The notes under the pieces are model-generated. The model was not told the DNA's origin. It was given only the letters and a program-made list of their open reading frames with translations, and did not search any database. The position numbers and the translations under genes were made by a program. From the NCBI GenBank assembly GCA_937120475.1, contig CAKZJV010000007.1:2434068-2498067 (forward strand): a DNA stretch of 64,000 nucleotides. Direction: 5' to 3'. This document shows, one piece after another, positions 47,387 through 56,214 of this stretch. This DNA is from an uncultured Cryomorphaceae bacterium. GTDB lineage: Bacteria; Bacteroidota; Bacteroidia; Flavobacteriales; Schleiferiaceae. The stretch's first letter is position 1, and the number at the start of each line of letters is the position of its first letter.

Positions 47387-48792
47387 TAAAACTGAAAATA
47401 AATAAAGTAAGGCTTTACATCATAGTTGCCCAGGCCTAAAATCAAAAGGACTAACAGATAATAAGCCAGGTAACGTACCGGTTTTGAAAAACGACTTATG
47501 AAATCATTAAAGTCATATTCCTTCATCCACTTTTCGATGGCGATAAAAATCAGCAAAACAAAACCCACGGCTGATAGTCGATAAACATCTTCCTGAATAG
47601 GAGCTGGGAGCCGAAATGAAGCCGGCCACTTTAAAAGCTGAACCCCAATGGATTTAAGGTGACCAAGGCCCTGCGCCCGGAAGGGAATCCAAAAAAGGGA
47701 GCAAAGCAGGAAAACCCACCATACCGGCATTTTTTTGATGCTGAGGTGCTTTTCAGCGATCAGGGATAACCCATGTACAAAACCCCATATCACAAAGGTG
47801 AAGCTGGCCCCGTGCCACAGGCCGGACAATACAAAGGTGACCAGCAGGTTCAGGTCGGTTCTGAAGCGGCCCTTCCGGTTGCCCCCCAACGGGATATACA
47901 CATAATCGCGAAACCAGGTGGAGAGGGAGATATGCCAGCGGTGCCAGAATTCCGTAAGGCTTTTGGAAAAGTAAGGCTTCCGGAAATTGGTCATCAGGTC
48001 AAAACCCAGCATCCTTCCCAGGCCAATGGCAATATCCGAGTAACCCGAAAAATCAGCATATATCTGGAAGGCAAATAAAACGGCCCCCAACAACATGGGC
48101 CATCCGGGGTAATTTTCAGGTTGAGCGTAAAGCGCGTTTACTACCACACCCATATTATCGGCAATGACCACTTTCTTAAAAAAACCCCATAAAACCAACC
48201 TTAGTCCACCTACGGTACGCTGGTAATCGAAAGTTTTGAGATTGCTGAATTGCGGTAAAAAGCGGGTGGCCCGCTCAATGGGACCTGCTACCAGTTGGGG
48301 GAAAAAGGAAACAAAGGCCATAAATTGCAAAATGCTTCGGGTAGGCTCCAGCTTTTTCCGGTAAATATCAATGGTGTAGCTCATGGTTTGGAAGGTGTAA
48401 AAGCTGATACCCACCGGGAGAATAATGGCCAGGGTAGAGATGGAGGGCTGCAGGCCGAACAACTCTAAAAAACGGGCAAAACTCTCGATAAAAAAGTTAA
48501 AATACTTGAAAAACCCCAGCAGCCCCAGGTTTATCAGAAGGCTTGCCACCAGGGCTATTTTTCGGCCACGTGCTGAACGGGAGTTGAATATGGAAATACC
48601 CAAACCAAAATCCGCCAGGCTACTGATGATAATCAGCGAAAGAAATCGCCAATCCCACCACCCGTAAAAAATGTAGCTGCCAATAATTAACCAGGCGTTC
48701 CGGGTTTTAACGGATCCCTTGCGGCTTACCCACCAGTAGGTGAAAAAAAACAACACAAAAAATACCAGGAAGGTTATCGAATTGAAAACCAT
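47386..48792 (-). CDS. MBOAT family membrane O-acyltransferase (AlgI-like)
   Basis: This 468-aa multi-spanning inner-membrane protein begins FNSITFLVFFVLFFFTYWW, typical of AlgI. Other family features are IILPVGISFYTFQTMSYTIDIYR, FFPQLVAGPIERA, ADFSGYSDIAIGLGRMLGF, FWHRWHISLSTWFRDYVYIPLGGNR, and FVLSGLWHGASFTFVIWG with the essential His. AlgI proteins move acyl groups across the inner membrane for O-acetylation of exported polysaccharide. The downstream SGNH gene is the likely final transferase. No polysaccharide polymerase gene is near, so the substrate is unknown. Confidence 0.93.
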   Translation of the reverse strand: MVFNSITFLVFFVLFFFTYWWVSRKGSVKTRNAWLIIGSYIFYGWWDWRFLSLIIISSLADFGLGISIFNSRSARGRKIALVASLLINLGLLGFFKYFNFFIESFARFLELFGLQPSISTLAIILPVGISFYTFQTMSYTIDIYRKKLEPTRSILQFMAFVSFFPQLVAGPIERATRFLPQFSNLKTFDYQRTVGGLRLVLWGFFKKVVIADNMGVVVNALYAQPENYPGWPMLLGAVLFAFQIYADFSGYSDIAIGLGRMLGFDLMTNFRKPYFSKSLTEFWHRWHISLSTWFRDYVYIPLGGNRKGRFRTDLNLLVTFVLSGLWHGASFTFVIWGFVHGLSLIAEKHLSIKKMPVWWVFLLCSLFWIPFRAQGLGHLKSIGVQLLKWPASFRLPAPIQEDVYRLSAVGFVLLIFIAIEKWMKEYDFNDFISRFSKPVRYLAYYLLVLLILGLGNYDVKPYFIYFQF

Positions 48793-48906
48793 AAAGTGAA
48801 AATTTCCAACCGGGCAATATACTTAAGGGAACTTAAGCTTTGAGAAATCCCTGTTAAAGATCAGCTTAAATTAGGGGTAACTTATTAAATTGCCACTTCG
48901 AAAATA

Positions 48907-49593
48907 ATGCAGGTGCAAGATATCATCCAACTGAAAAAGATCGTCCGGAACTTTCCACTGGGCAACCAGGTAGTAAAAGTGTTAAAGGGAATTGACCTGA
49001 ATATTCATAAAAATGAATATGCCGCCCTTATGGGGCCCTCAGGAAGTGGTAAATCTACCCTTATGAATTTACTGGGTTGCCTGGACACCCCTACTTCCGG
49101 GGAATACTGGTTGAACGGACAGGACGTAAGCCGGCTTACCGATAATGAACTGGCGGAAATCAGGAATAAGGAAATAGGCTTTGTATTCCAAACCTTCAAC
49201 CTATTGCCACGTTCTACAGCTCTGGAAAATGTGATGTTACCCCTGGTGTATGCCGGAATGAACAGTAAAGACCGCAAGGAGAGAGCTGAAGAAGTGTTGG
49301 GCCAGGTAGGTCTTGCCGATCGTATGGATCACCGGCCGAATCAGCTTTCGGGCGGACAAAGGCAAAGGGTTGCGGTGGCCCGCGCCCTGGTGAATAATCC
49401 CTCTATTATACTGGCGGATGAACCTACCGGAAACCTGGATACCAAAACCTCCGTTGAAATTATGAACCTCTTCGGGGATATCCATAAAAGTGGAAATACC
49501 GTAATACTGGTAACCCACGAGGAAGATATTGCCACGCATGCCCGCAGGGTTATCCGTTTGCGGGATGGCGAAATAGAATCAGACAAAAGCTAA
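48907..49593 (+). CDS. ABC transporter ATP-binding protein (LolD/MacB type)
   Basis: This 228-aa ATPase has GPSGSGKST (Walker A, residues 43-51), the Q-loop at [32 protein letters not shown] (signature) and [11 protein letters not shown] (Walker B). The TAxENVxLPL and GNLDTKTS features place it with LolD, FtsE and MacB-type exporters. No permease gene is adjacent, so its membrane partner is encoded elsewhere. It leads a run of four closely spaced genes (SDR 7 nt downstream). Confidence 0.9.
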   Translation: MQVQDIIQLKKIVRNFPLGNQVVKVLKGIDLNIHKNEYAALMGPSGSGKSTLMNLLGCLDTPTSGEYWLNGQDVSRLTDNELAEIRNKEIGFVFQTFNLLPRSTALENVMLPLVYAGMNSKDRKERAEEVLGQVGLADRMDHRPNQLSGGQRQRVAVARALVNNPSIILADEPTGNLDTKTSVEIMNLFGDIHKSGNTVILVTHEEDIATHARRVIRLRDGEIESDKS

Positions 49594-49600
49594 AATATTT

Positions 49601-50389
49601 ATGGACTTAAACCTCAGCGGTAAAAAGGCGCTGGTTTGTGGAAGTTCCGATGGAATTGGCAAAGCAGCCGCCCTTGAACTGGCCCGTATGGGTGCAACCG
49701 TTACCCTGCTGGCTCGTAACCCGCAAAAACTGGAAACCGTGCAAAAGGAGCTGCCCACCCCTTCCGGGCAAAAACACGATTTTTTGGTGGCCGATTTTGA
49801 CGACCCTATCAACCTGGAAAGTGTAGTAGCTTCTTACCTGGGCAATAACAACAGCTTCGCCATTTTAGTGAATAACACCGGAGGGCCGCCTGCCGGTAAG
49901 GCCTACCAGGCTGAGGTTGAGGAATATGTGCGTGCCTTCAAGCAGCACCTCATTTGCAACCAGGTACTGGTAAAACTGCTTTGGCAGGGAATGAAAGAAC
50001 AGGGCTACGGCCGTATTGTAAATGTGATCAGCACCTCCGTAAAAGTACCTCTTCCCAACCTGGGTGTAAGCAATACCGTGCGCGGGGCAGTAGGTAACTG
50101 GAGCAAGACCCTGGCCAATGAACTGGGAGAATTCGGGATTACCGTAAACAATGTTTTGCCGGGAGCTACGGAAACCGGGCGACTACAATCTATTATTGAA
50201 AACAAATCCCAAAAAACCGGCCGCTCCGTAAAAGAAGTAGAAGGTGCCATGGCAGGTCAAGTGCCCCTGGGCCGTTTCGCAGCACCTGAAGAGGTGGCTA
50301 ATGCCATTGCCTTTTTGGCTAGTCCGGCAGCCGCTTACATTAGCGGTGTAAATCTTCCGGTGGACGGTGGCCGCACACCTAATTTATGA
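49601..50389 (+). CDS. SDR family protein without the YxxxK motif
   Basis: This 262-aa short-chain dehydrogenase-like protein has the dinucleotide motif CGSSDGIGKA near residue 12 and LLARN for NADP preference. Instead of the usual NNAG it has NNTGGPP. Where the catalytic Tyr-x-x-x-Lys should sit it has SNTVR (Ser157 to Arg161). The C-terminus is standard (PGATETGR, PLGRFAAPEEVANAIAFLASPAAAYISG, DGG). I recall an SDR subgroup with this NNTGGPP/SNxxR pattern. The substrate is unknown. Its stop overlaps the next start (ATGA). Confidence 0.85.
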   Translation: MDLNLSGKKALVCGSSDGIGKAAALELARMGATVTLLARNPQKLETVQKELPTPSGQKHDFLVADFDDPINLESVVASYLGNNNSFAILVNNTGGPPAGKAYQAEVEEYVRAFKQHLICNQVLVKLLWQGMKEQGYGRIVNVISTSVKVPLPNLGVSNTVRGAVGNWSKTLANELGEFGITVNNVLPGATETGRLQSIIENKSQKTGRSVKEVEGAMAGQVPLGRFAAPEEVANAIAFLASPAAAYISGVNLPVDGGRTPNL

Positions 50390-50862
50390 GAATGGGCAAG
50401 GCCAAACATAGCTTTCATGCCCGCATTCAGTTGGATGTTACCAATGGTGGGGCCTGGGTTGAGGTTCCTTTTGATGTAAAGGAGGCTTTTGGTTCCGGCC
50501 GTCCCCGGGTAAAGGTAGTCTTCGATAATAAAGTGGAGTATCGTGGCAGCCTGGTGAAAATGGGTGGTTCAAACCATTTGCTGGGTGTTCGGAAAAATAT
50601 CAGGGAGGCCCTGGCTAAAAAACCGGGGGACTACATTGAGGTGGAAGTACAGCTGGATGACCAACCAAGGGTTGTGGAAATACCGGAGGTGCTGGAAAAA
50701 GCCTTCAACGATTTTCCTGCAGCCAAAGCCACCTTCCTCAGTATGTCCTATTCGCATCAAAGGGAGCACGTGGAGTACATTCTCTCGGCCGTAAAGGATG
50801 AAACCCGTGAACGGAGGGCCCGAAAAACGGTAGAAACCTTATTAAGGGAAAAAGAATTATGA
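50386..50862 (+). CDS. YdeI/OmpD-associated family protein with DUF1905 domain
   Basis: This 158-aa protein has an N-terminal DUF1905 beta-barrel-like domain (about 6-95: FHARIQLDVTNGGAWVEVPFDV, VKVVFDNKVEYRGSLVKMGG). The C-terminal YdeI/OmpD-associated helical part (about 100-158) has VLEKAFNDFPAAKATFLSMSYSHQREHVEYI and ERRARKTVETL. Family members are small cytoplasmic proteins, some linked to bacteriocin or peptide resistance, with no settled mechanism. It overlaps its neighbours by 4 nt on both sides. Confidence 0.85.
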   Translation: MRMGKAKHSFHARIQLDVTNGGAWVEVPFDVKEAFGSGRPRVKVVFDNKVEYRGSLVKMGGSNHLLGVRKNIREALAKKPGDYIEVEVQLDDQPRVVEIPEVLEKAFNDFPAAKATFLSMSYSHQREHVEYILSAVKDETRERRARKTVETLLREKEL

Positions 50863-52301
50863 AAAAGTTGCTGAACTATATCAACGGAGAATTGAAGGCA
50901 CCGGCCGGGGGTAAATACCTTGATAATTATGATCCCTCACGGGGAAAGGTGTACTCACTGATACCCGATTCAGGGCCCGAAGATGTGGAAGAAGCAGTTA
51001 AAGCTGCGCAGGCTGCCTTTGGCGAATGGAGTACCAAAACCGCCAAAGAGCGCTCGGAAATTATGATGCGGGTTTCCCAACTAATTGATAAAAACCGGGA
51101 GCATCTGGCTAAAGCGGAAAGCCTGGATAATGGCAAGCCTCTGAAGTTGGCCCGTACGGTGGATATACCGAGGGCACGGGACAATTTTGCTTTTTTTGCC
51201 ACGGCTATACTTCACGATGAAGACCCCTTTTACAATATGGGGACAGCGGGATTTAACTACACCTTGCGCCAACCCATTGGCACGGTAGGCTGCATTTCAC
51301 CTTGGAATTTGCCTCTTTACCTGTTCACCTGGAAAATTGCACCTGCCCTGGCGGCCGGTAATTGTGTGGTGGCCAAGCCCTCTGAAGTTACCCCCATGAC
51401 GGCCTTTTTATTGTCAGAGCTGTGCATAGAAGCAGGAATGCCGGCCGGGGTATTGAACATTGTGCACGGCACCGGGCCCGGTGCCGGGCAGGCCATGGTA
51501 GAACACCCCGGTGTAAAGGCCATTTCATTTACCGGTGGCACTAAAACAGGTGAGCATATTGCGCGCACCGCAGCGCCCATGTTCAAAAAACTATCGCTAG
51601 AATTAGGGGGAAAAAATCCGAACATCATTTTTGCAGATTGTGATTTTGAAAAAACGCTGAGCACTTCAGTACTTTCTTCTTTCGCCAACCAGGGGCAAAT
51701 TTGCCTGTGTGGTAGCCGCATATTTATTGAGCGGCCGATTTATGAAAAGTTCCGGGATGCTTTTGTGGAAAAGGTAAAAAAGCTGCAGGTGGGCCCACCT
51801 CTTGAAGAAAGCAGTAAAATGGGAGCGGTGGTTTCCAAACCCCATATGGATAAGGTGCTGAGCTACGTTGAGCTGGCACGGGAAGAAGGAGGGACGGTTT
51901 TATACGGGGGTGAAAGAGTGCCCCAGGCAGGCGAGTTCAGCGAGGGTTATTACCTCCAACCCACCGTTATTGAAGGCTTGAGTTACGACTGCCGCACGAA
52001 CCAGGAAGAAATTTTTGGGCCGGTGGTCACCTTAACCCCTTTTGATACGGAGGAAGAAGTTTTAAGGATGGCGAACTCCACCAATTACGGATTAGCCGCC
52101 ACCATTTGGACCCAAAACTTAAACCGGGCCCATCGCGTTGCCTCGGAGGTGCAATCAGGAATAATTTGGATAAACTGTTGGCTGGTGCGTGATTTACGAA
52201 CCCTTTTCGGAGGCATGAAAGCCAGTGGGGTTGGCCGGGAAGGGGGCTATGAAGCTTTGCACTTTTTCACCGAGCCTAAGAATGTATGCTTGCAATACTA
52301 A
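50859..52301 (+). CDS. Aldehyde dehydrogenase (ALDH8/aminomuconate-semialdehyde type)
   Basis: This 480-aa NAD-dependent aldehyde dehydrogenase has PWNLPLYLFTWKIAPALAAGNCVVAKPSE for cofactor binding. It has FTGGTKTGEHIA, LELGGKNPNII with general base Glu248, and NQGQICLCGSRIFIER with catalytic Cys282. The ICLCGSR context resembles 2-aminomuconic semialdehyde dehydrogenases (ALDH8A1). The start overlaps the previous stop by 4 nt. No kynurenine-pathway gene is adjacent, so the exact substrate is open. Confidence 0.92.
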   Translation: MKKLLNYINGELKAPAGGKYLDNYDPSRGKVYSLIPDSGPEDVEEAVKAAQAAFGEWSTKTAKERSEIMMRVSQLIDKNREHLAKAESLDNGKPLKLARTVDIPRARDNFAFFATAILHDEDPFYNMGTAGFNYTLRQPIGTVGCISPWNLPLYLFTWKIAPALAAGNCVVAKPSEVTPMTAFLLSELCIEAGMPAGVLNIVHGTGPGAGQAMVEHPGVKAISFTGGTKTGEHIARTAAPMFKKLSLELGGKNPNIIFADCDFEKTLSTSVLSSFANQGQICLCGSRIFIERPIYEKFRDAFVEKVKKLQVGPPLEESSKMGAVVSKPHMDKVLSYVELAREEGGTVLYGGERVPQAGEFSEGYYLQPTVIEGLSYDCRTNQEEIFGPVVTLTPFDTEEEVLRMANSTNYGLAATIWTQNLNRAHRVASEVQSGIIWINCWLVRDLRTLFGGMKASGVGREGGYEALHFFTEPKNVCLQY

Positions 52302-52324
52302 GCATTGGCAACACTGTTTTTTCG

Positions 52325-52332
52325 TAATTTTG
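52325..52332 (+). promoter_or_regulatory. Probable promoter for the JmjC-like gene
   Basis: TAATTTTG fits TAnnTTTG and lies 26 nt before the ATG. A TTG (52305-52307) lies 17 nt upstream as a possible -33 element. Confidence 0.5.
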
Positions 52333-52358
52333 TAAATTAAAGCCTAAAGTAAAGTTGA

Positions 52359-53243
52359 ATGGAACTTCATCCTGTTGATGTAGTTGAAGATATAACACCG
52401 GAAGACTTTCATAATCTTTACGTAAAAACCGCTAAGCCGGTTGTACTTAAAAATTATGCAAAGAACTGGCCCGCTATAAGTAAGTGGACTTACGATTTTT
52501 TGAAGAAAAAAGCGGGACAGCATCAGGTTAAGCTGCACGGGAAGTGGCAGGATAATGAACCTACTAAAATTGAAATGCCTCCGGTAAAGGAAGTGCCTTT
52601 TAGTGAGTACCTGGACATGCTGGAGCATGATGAAAAATCCGATTTGCGCATTTTCCTGTTCAACCTGTTTAAGCTGGTACCGGAATTAGTGAATGACTTC
52701 GATTACCCGCCCATTATGGATGGGTATCTTAAGGACTACCCGTACATGTTCTTCGGTTGTGCCGGCAGCAACGTACGCCTTCACTATGATATAGACCTTT
52801 CCAACGTATTTATCACCCAATTTAAAGGTACTAAAAGGGTAACCCTCTTCGATCAAAGCCAAACCAAATACCTGTACAAGTTACCCTTCACTACCCACAG
52901 TGCTGCGGATCTTTCGGATATCGACTATGAAAAATATCCGGCATTAAAATATGCCCACGGTTATCGTTGCGACCTTAATCATGGAGATACCCTGTTTATG
53001 CCCAGCGGTATTTGGCATTATATGGAATACGTAGATGGTAGCTTTAGTTTGAGCTTGCGTACCCTAAACCCTTCAAGCTTGGGTAAGCTACAAGGAGCCT
53101 ACAATGTATTTGTTATTCGTAAGCTGGATGATTTTGTAAACAAGTACTATAAAAATTATTGGAGTGACTATAAGCTGAAGAAGGCCATTGCCCGTGCCAA
53201 TGAGATAGTGGAGCAACGGGAAAATGAAAAAGTGGACTTCTAG
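52359..53243 (+). CDS. JmjC/cupin-like Fe(II)-dependent oxygenase
   Basis: This 294-aa cytoplasmic protein has AKPVVLKNYAKNWPAISKW at the start, the usual opening of JmjC-type hydroxylases. VRLHYDIDLSNVFITQFKG supplies His142 and Asp144, and SGIWHYMEY supplies His220, completing the HxD...H iron site. KGTKRVTLFD contributes the 2-oxoglutarate lysine region. Such enzymes hydroxylate protein or small-molecule targets using 2-oxoglutarate. The target is unknown. It has its own promoter and a strong terminator, so it is a single-gene unit. Confidence 0.85.
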   Translation: MELHPVDVVEDITPEDFHNLYVKTAKPVVLKNYAKNWPAISKWTYDFLKKKAGQHQVKLHGKWQDNEPTKIEMPPVKEVPFSEYLDMLEHDEKSDLRIFLFNLFKLVPELVNDFDYPPIMDGYLKDYPYMFFGCAGSNVRLHYDIDLSNVFITQFKGTKRVTLFDQSQTKYLYKLPFTTHSAADLSDIDYEKYPALKYAHGYRCDLNHGDTLFMPSGIWHYMEYVDGSFSLSLRTLNPSSLGKLQGAYNVFVIRKLDDFVNKYYKNYWSDYKLKKAIARANEIVEQRENEKVDF

Positions 53244-53266
53244 GTAACGCCAATCCCATAAAAGTA

Positions 53267-53297
53267 AAAGCCCTCCGAAACTCGGAGGGCTTTTTTA
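53267..53297 (+). terminator. Intrinsic terminator after the JmjC-like gene
   Basis: The stem AAAAGCCCTCCGA / TCGGAGGGCTTTT with loop AAC is followed by a T-run. It starts 24 nt after the stop codon. Confidence 0.92.
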
Positions 53298-53792
53298 TTC
53301 CGGTGCCTTGAAGAAAAAAGAACGTTTAACACAAAATTTACCTACTACAAGGGCACCGTTAGTTTAACGGGCGCAATAATGCAAATAATGTGCCGATCTA
53401 AAGTATTCCCCTACAACGAAGTTCAAGTCTCTCTTTTCCAGTGCTCCAGCGCGTTCTTTTTTAGCGGAGTACCGGTTTTATGGACATTAACGGGAATCAA
53501 ACTTCCCTTTTTAAAAGAGCTTTAGGGTGAAAACGTGGACGGAACCCCCCTCGTTTTTGGTAAGGACAAACTGTAGGGCAATTCAGAACATTTTTTCTAA
53601 GCTGGAAAAACCAGCCTACCAAAATGAAAAGACCTGATGGCCTATAATACTAATATTTACAAACCGAATATTGAAAATCAAGCACTTAAGCATTTTGAGT
53701 ATTTTTGGCACAAACTTGACTTTATGCCTTTCGCTAACAAATAACACCTATCTACTTTTTTAAAGAAGAGCGGGGCAACCAAATATCTAAGT
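53298..53792. other. Gene-free region with a degenerate tRNA-like segment
   Basis: No coding gene is visible. Positions 53351-53448 look like a decayed tRNA. It starts GGGCACC, has a D-loop-like TAGTTTAACGG and a T-loop-like GTTCAAGTC, and ends AGTGCTCC. The acceptor ends pair only with a bulge, and the T-stem has mismatches, so it is unlikely to be a working tRNA. The rest is AT-rich and should hold the promoter of the AI-2E operon, but I see no exact TAnnTTTG box. Confidence 0.3.
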
Positions 53793-54827
53793 ATGACGGA
53801 AAACTTTAAAGAGAAGTTAAAAGTCCTCAGCCAGCTCAGTATAGTTGTCGCTTTTTTGGTTGCCCTGCTAATTTTCGCCAAAGTAGTTATTGTTCCCCTC
53901 GCATTATCCTTTCTTTTTGCAGCCATACTCAACCCATTGATCAGGCGGCAAGAGTCTATTGGAATTCCGCGTATTCCGGCCATTTTGGTAGCTATGCTGG
54001 CCTTTATCGTAGTCGTAGGCGGTATTTTTACCTACAGTGGTTTTCAAATGACTCAACTCATGAAGGATCTTCCTTCCATTGAGCGGAAAACTATCGAACT
54101 TTTTCAGGATATCGGTAAAACCCTGGAGGATAAAATCGGTGTGAGTGCTCCTCAACAAGATCGCTGGTTAAGCAATTTAGGCGATAATGCCGGGAGCTTC
54201 TTAACCGGCTTGTTACAAACTACCTCATCCGTGCTTACCGTAGTAGCACAAATACCCATCTACATTTTTCTACTGCTGCTCTACAAAGACAAATTTCGGG
54301 AGTTTATACTCATTTTTTTCAATGGTGCCCAGGGACAGGCCAGTGAGCGTATCGATGAAATAAAAAGTGTGGTACAGGGATATGTATTGGGCTTGTTTAT
54401 AGTTATAGGCATACTAGCCGTACTCAACTCAGTGGGTTTACTGCTTTTGGGTATCAAATACGCTCTCTTTTTCGGCATCCTTTCCGCCATCCTCACCGTA
54501 ATCCCCTACATCGGAAACTTTATTGGGGGCCTGCTTCCTTTTTTAGTCGCTTTAGTAACCAAAGACTCTATGTGGTATGCCGCGGGGGTAGTGGCTCTGT
54601 ACGCAGTAATACAATTTGTAGAAGGCAATTTTATAACTCCCAATATAATGGGTTCGCGCATTAACATTAACCCTCTTATTGCTTTGATTGCTATGATACT
54701 AGGCGGTCAGATACTAGGCGTGGCGGGACTAATTTTAGCCATACCGTTTACCGGCATTTTAAGGATTGCCTTTATACACAGTAAAACCCTCGCACCCTTT
54801 GCAGTGTTGATGGAAGAACGTAAATAA
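53793..54827 (+). CDS. AI-2E family membrane protein
   Basis: This 344-aa protein has about eight membrane helices in the AI-2E/PF01594 layout: helices at about 15-60 and 65-90, a periplasmic helical region (PSIERKTIELFQDIGKTLE), then FGILSAILTVIPYIGNFIGGLLPF and GSRININPLIALIAMILGGQILGVAGLILAIPF. Family members are permease-like; some export AI-2 and some act as sodium/proton antiporters. The substrate here is unknown. It leads a five-gene run. Confidence 0.92.
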   Translation: MTENFKEKLKVLSQLSIVVAFLVALLIFAKVVIVPLALSFLFAAILNPLIRRQESIGIPRIPAILVAMLAFIVVVGGIFTYSGFQMTQLMKDLPSIERKTIELFQDIGKTLEDKIGVSAPQQDRWLSNLGDNAGSFLTGLLQTTSSVLTVVAQIPIYIFLLLLYKDKFREFILIFFNGAQGQASERIDEIKSVVQGYVLGLFIVIGILAVLNSVGLLLLGIKYALFFGILSAILTVIPYIGNFIGGLLPFLVALVTKDSMWYAAGVVALYAVIQFVEGNFITPNIMGSRININPLIALIAMILGGQILGVAGLILAIPFTGILRIAFIHSKTLAPFAVLMEERK

Positions 54828-54851
54828 ATAACCCAAATAATACCATCAATT

Positions 54852-55499
54852 ATGAAAACAAACACTTTTCAATTTAACAGAAAACTAAAATTCGCAGGTC
54901 TTTTAGTCCTGGCTTTCAGCTTCAGTAATGTGATGAAAGCGCAACAACTGAGCTTTGGCCCTAAGTTGGGTATTACCTCCACCACAGGAGCGGGAGATGA
55001 TGTACCGTCTCAAACCGAATCCATTACCAATATTGTAGGAGGAGTTTTTTTTAAAGTAGGTTCGGATGGTATTTTTAGCTTTCAGCCCGAGATTCTCTAT
55101 CACCCCAAGGGTGGAGTTTACGAAGATGATAACTTCCGTTATGAACTGAACATTGATTATCTGGAGATTCCCTTACTTTTTAAAGTACAAATTCCGGTGG
55201 GTGAAACGGTTTACCCCTTTGTTTACGCAGGACCTTACGGTGCTTTTGAACTTGGCAATGAGGAAACCGGTGAGTTTTTCATCTTTCAGGGAACCGGTAC
55301 CGCAGATATCTCTGATTTTGATGCCGGAGCGGTATTAGGTGCTGGCTTGGACTTTCAGGTAAGTAATATGTACCTGGGTCTGGATTTGCGCTATGGCATA
55401 GGTATGGTCAACATTTACGATGCTGAAGACCCCGATGACCAACCCGATATTAAGAATCGTGCTTTCTCAGTGATGGTGGGGCTGGGAATTAATCTGTAA
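54852..55499 (+). CDS. Outer-membrane beta-barrel protein (PorT/porin family)
   Basis: This 215-aa protein has a long N-terminal signal (about 1-30, ending MKAQQ). It starts LSFGPKLGITSTTGAG and then alternates strands and turns: FFKVGSDGIFSFQPEILYHPKGG, YLEIPLLFKVQI, YPFVYAGPYGAFELG and LGAGLDFQV. It ends FSVMVGLGINL. This is the PF13568-type small barrel common in Bacteroidota. Function is not predictable. It follows the AI-2E gene by 24 nt. Confidence 0.88.
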   Translation: MKTNTFQFNRKLKFAGLLVLAFSFSNVMKAQQLSFGPKLGITSTTGAGDDVPSQTESITNIVGGVFFKVGSDGIFSFQPEILYHPKGGVYEDDNFRYELNIDYLEIPLLFKVQIPVGETVYPFVYAGPYGAFELGNEETGEFFIFQGTGTADISDFDAGAVLGAGLDFQVSNMYLGLDLRYGIGMVNIYDAEDPDDQPDIKNRAFSVMVGLGINL

Positions 55500-55509
55500 A
55501 ATCTGTATC

Positions 55510-55662
55510 ATGAGTAATCTATTATATTTAATCGCCATCATCCTGGTAATAGGGTGGTTGTTGGGATTCTTTTACTTCAGCCTGGGTGGGCTTATCCATG
55601 TCCTGCTGGTATTTGCTCTGATTGCCATTATTTTCCGCCTTATCGGTGGAAGAGGAGTTTAG
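55510..55662 (+). CDS. 50-aa Lmo0937-type membrane protein
   Basis: This short ORF encodes MSNLLYLIAIILVIGWLLGF at the start, then a second hydrophobic helix (GGLIHVLLVFALIAIIFRLI), ending GGRGV. The WLLGFF...GGLIHVLLV pattern matches the lmo0937/DUF5670 family of tiny two-helix membrane proteins. Their function is unknown; many respond to envelope stress. It sits 10 nt after the barrel gene and 6 nt before the macrodomain gene. Confidence 0.85.
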   Translation: MSNLLYLIAIILVIGWLLGFFYFSLGGLIHVLLVFALIAIIFRLIGGRGV

Positions 55663-55668
55663 GTAGCA

Positions 55669-56175
55669 GTGATCCATCTGCTGCAAGGAGATATAACCCT
55701 TTTTGAAGGTGATGCCATCGTCAACGCGGCCAACTCTTCCCTGCGAGGAGGTGGCGGTGTTGACGGGGCTATTCACAAGGCAGCAGGCCCTGCTCTATTA
55801 CAGGAATGCCAGGAGTGGGTTCGCCATAATGGCGACTTGCCTACTGGAAAAGCCATGATCACCAAAGGGGGCAATTTAAAGGCCCGTTGGGTAATCCATA
55901 CCGTTGGCCCGGTGTGGTCAAGCGGAACCCAAGATGAAGATTTTTTGCTCTCCCAGTGTTACATCAACTGTCTGCACCTTTGTGTGGAGCGCAATATCCG
56001 AACGGTAGCTTTCCCAAATATTTCAACCGGAGTTTATGGTTTCCCTAAAACCGATGCGGCTGAAGTAGCCGTTGCCAGTGTCCGGAACTTTTTATCGTCA
56101 TCACATACGGACTTAGAGGTTAGTTTTATGTGCTTTGACGAGGAGAATTACACCTTATACCAGAAGCTTCTTTAA
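55669..56175 (+). CDS. Macrodomain protein, second copy
   Basis: This 168-aa single macrodomain starts at GTG. Motifs are [36 protein letters not shown] (ADP-ribose loop), VIHTVGPVW and VAFPNISTGVYGFPKTDAAEVAV. It is of the YmdB/ADP-ribose deacetylase type, acting on O-acetyl-ADP-ribose or ADP-ribosylated protein. It shares the same motif order as the copy in the toxin island. It sits in a normal operon, so it is the likely housekeeping copy. Confidence 0.93.
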   Translation: MIHLLQGDITLFEGDAIVNAANSSLRGGGGVDGAIHKAAGPALLQECQEWVRHNGDLPTGKAMITKGGNLKARWVIHTVGPVWSSGTQDEDFLLSQCYINCLHLCVERNIRTVAFPNISTGVYGFPKTDAAEVAVASVRNFLSSSHTDLEVSFMCFDEENYTLYQKLL

Positions 56176-56214
56176 ACCTTTTTGAATTTTGAGGTCAAAG
56201 CTATAAATTCAGCT

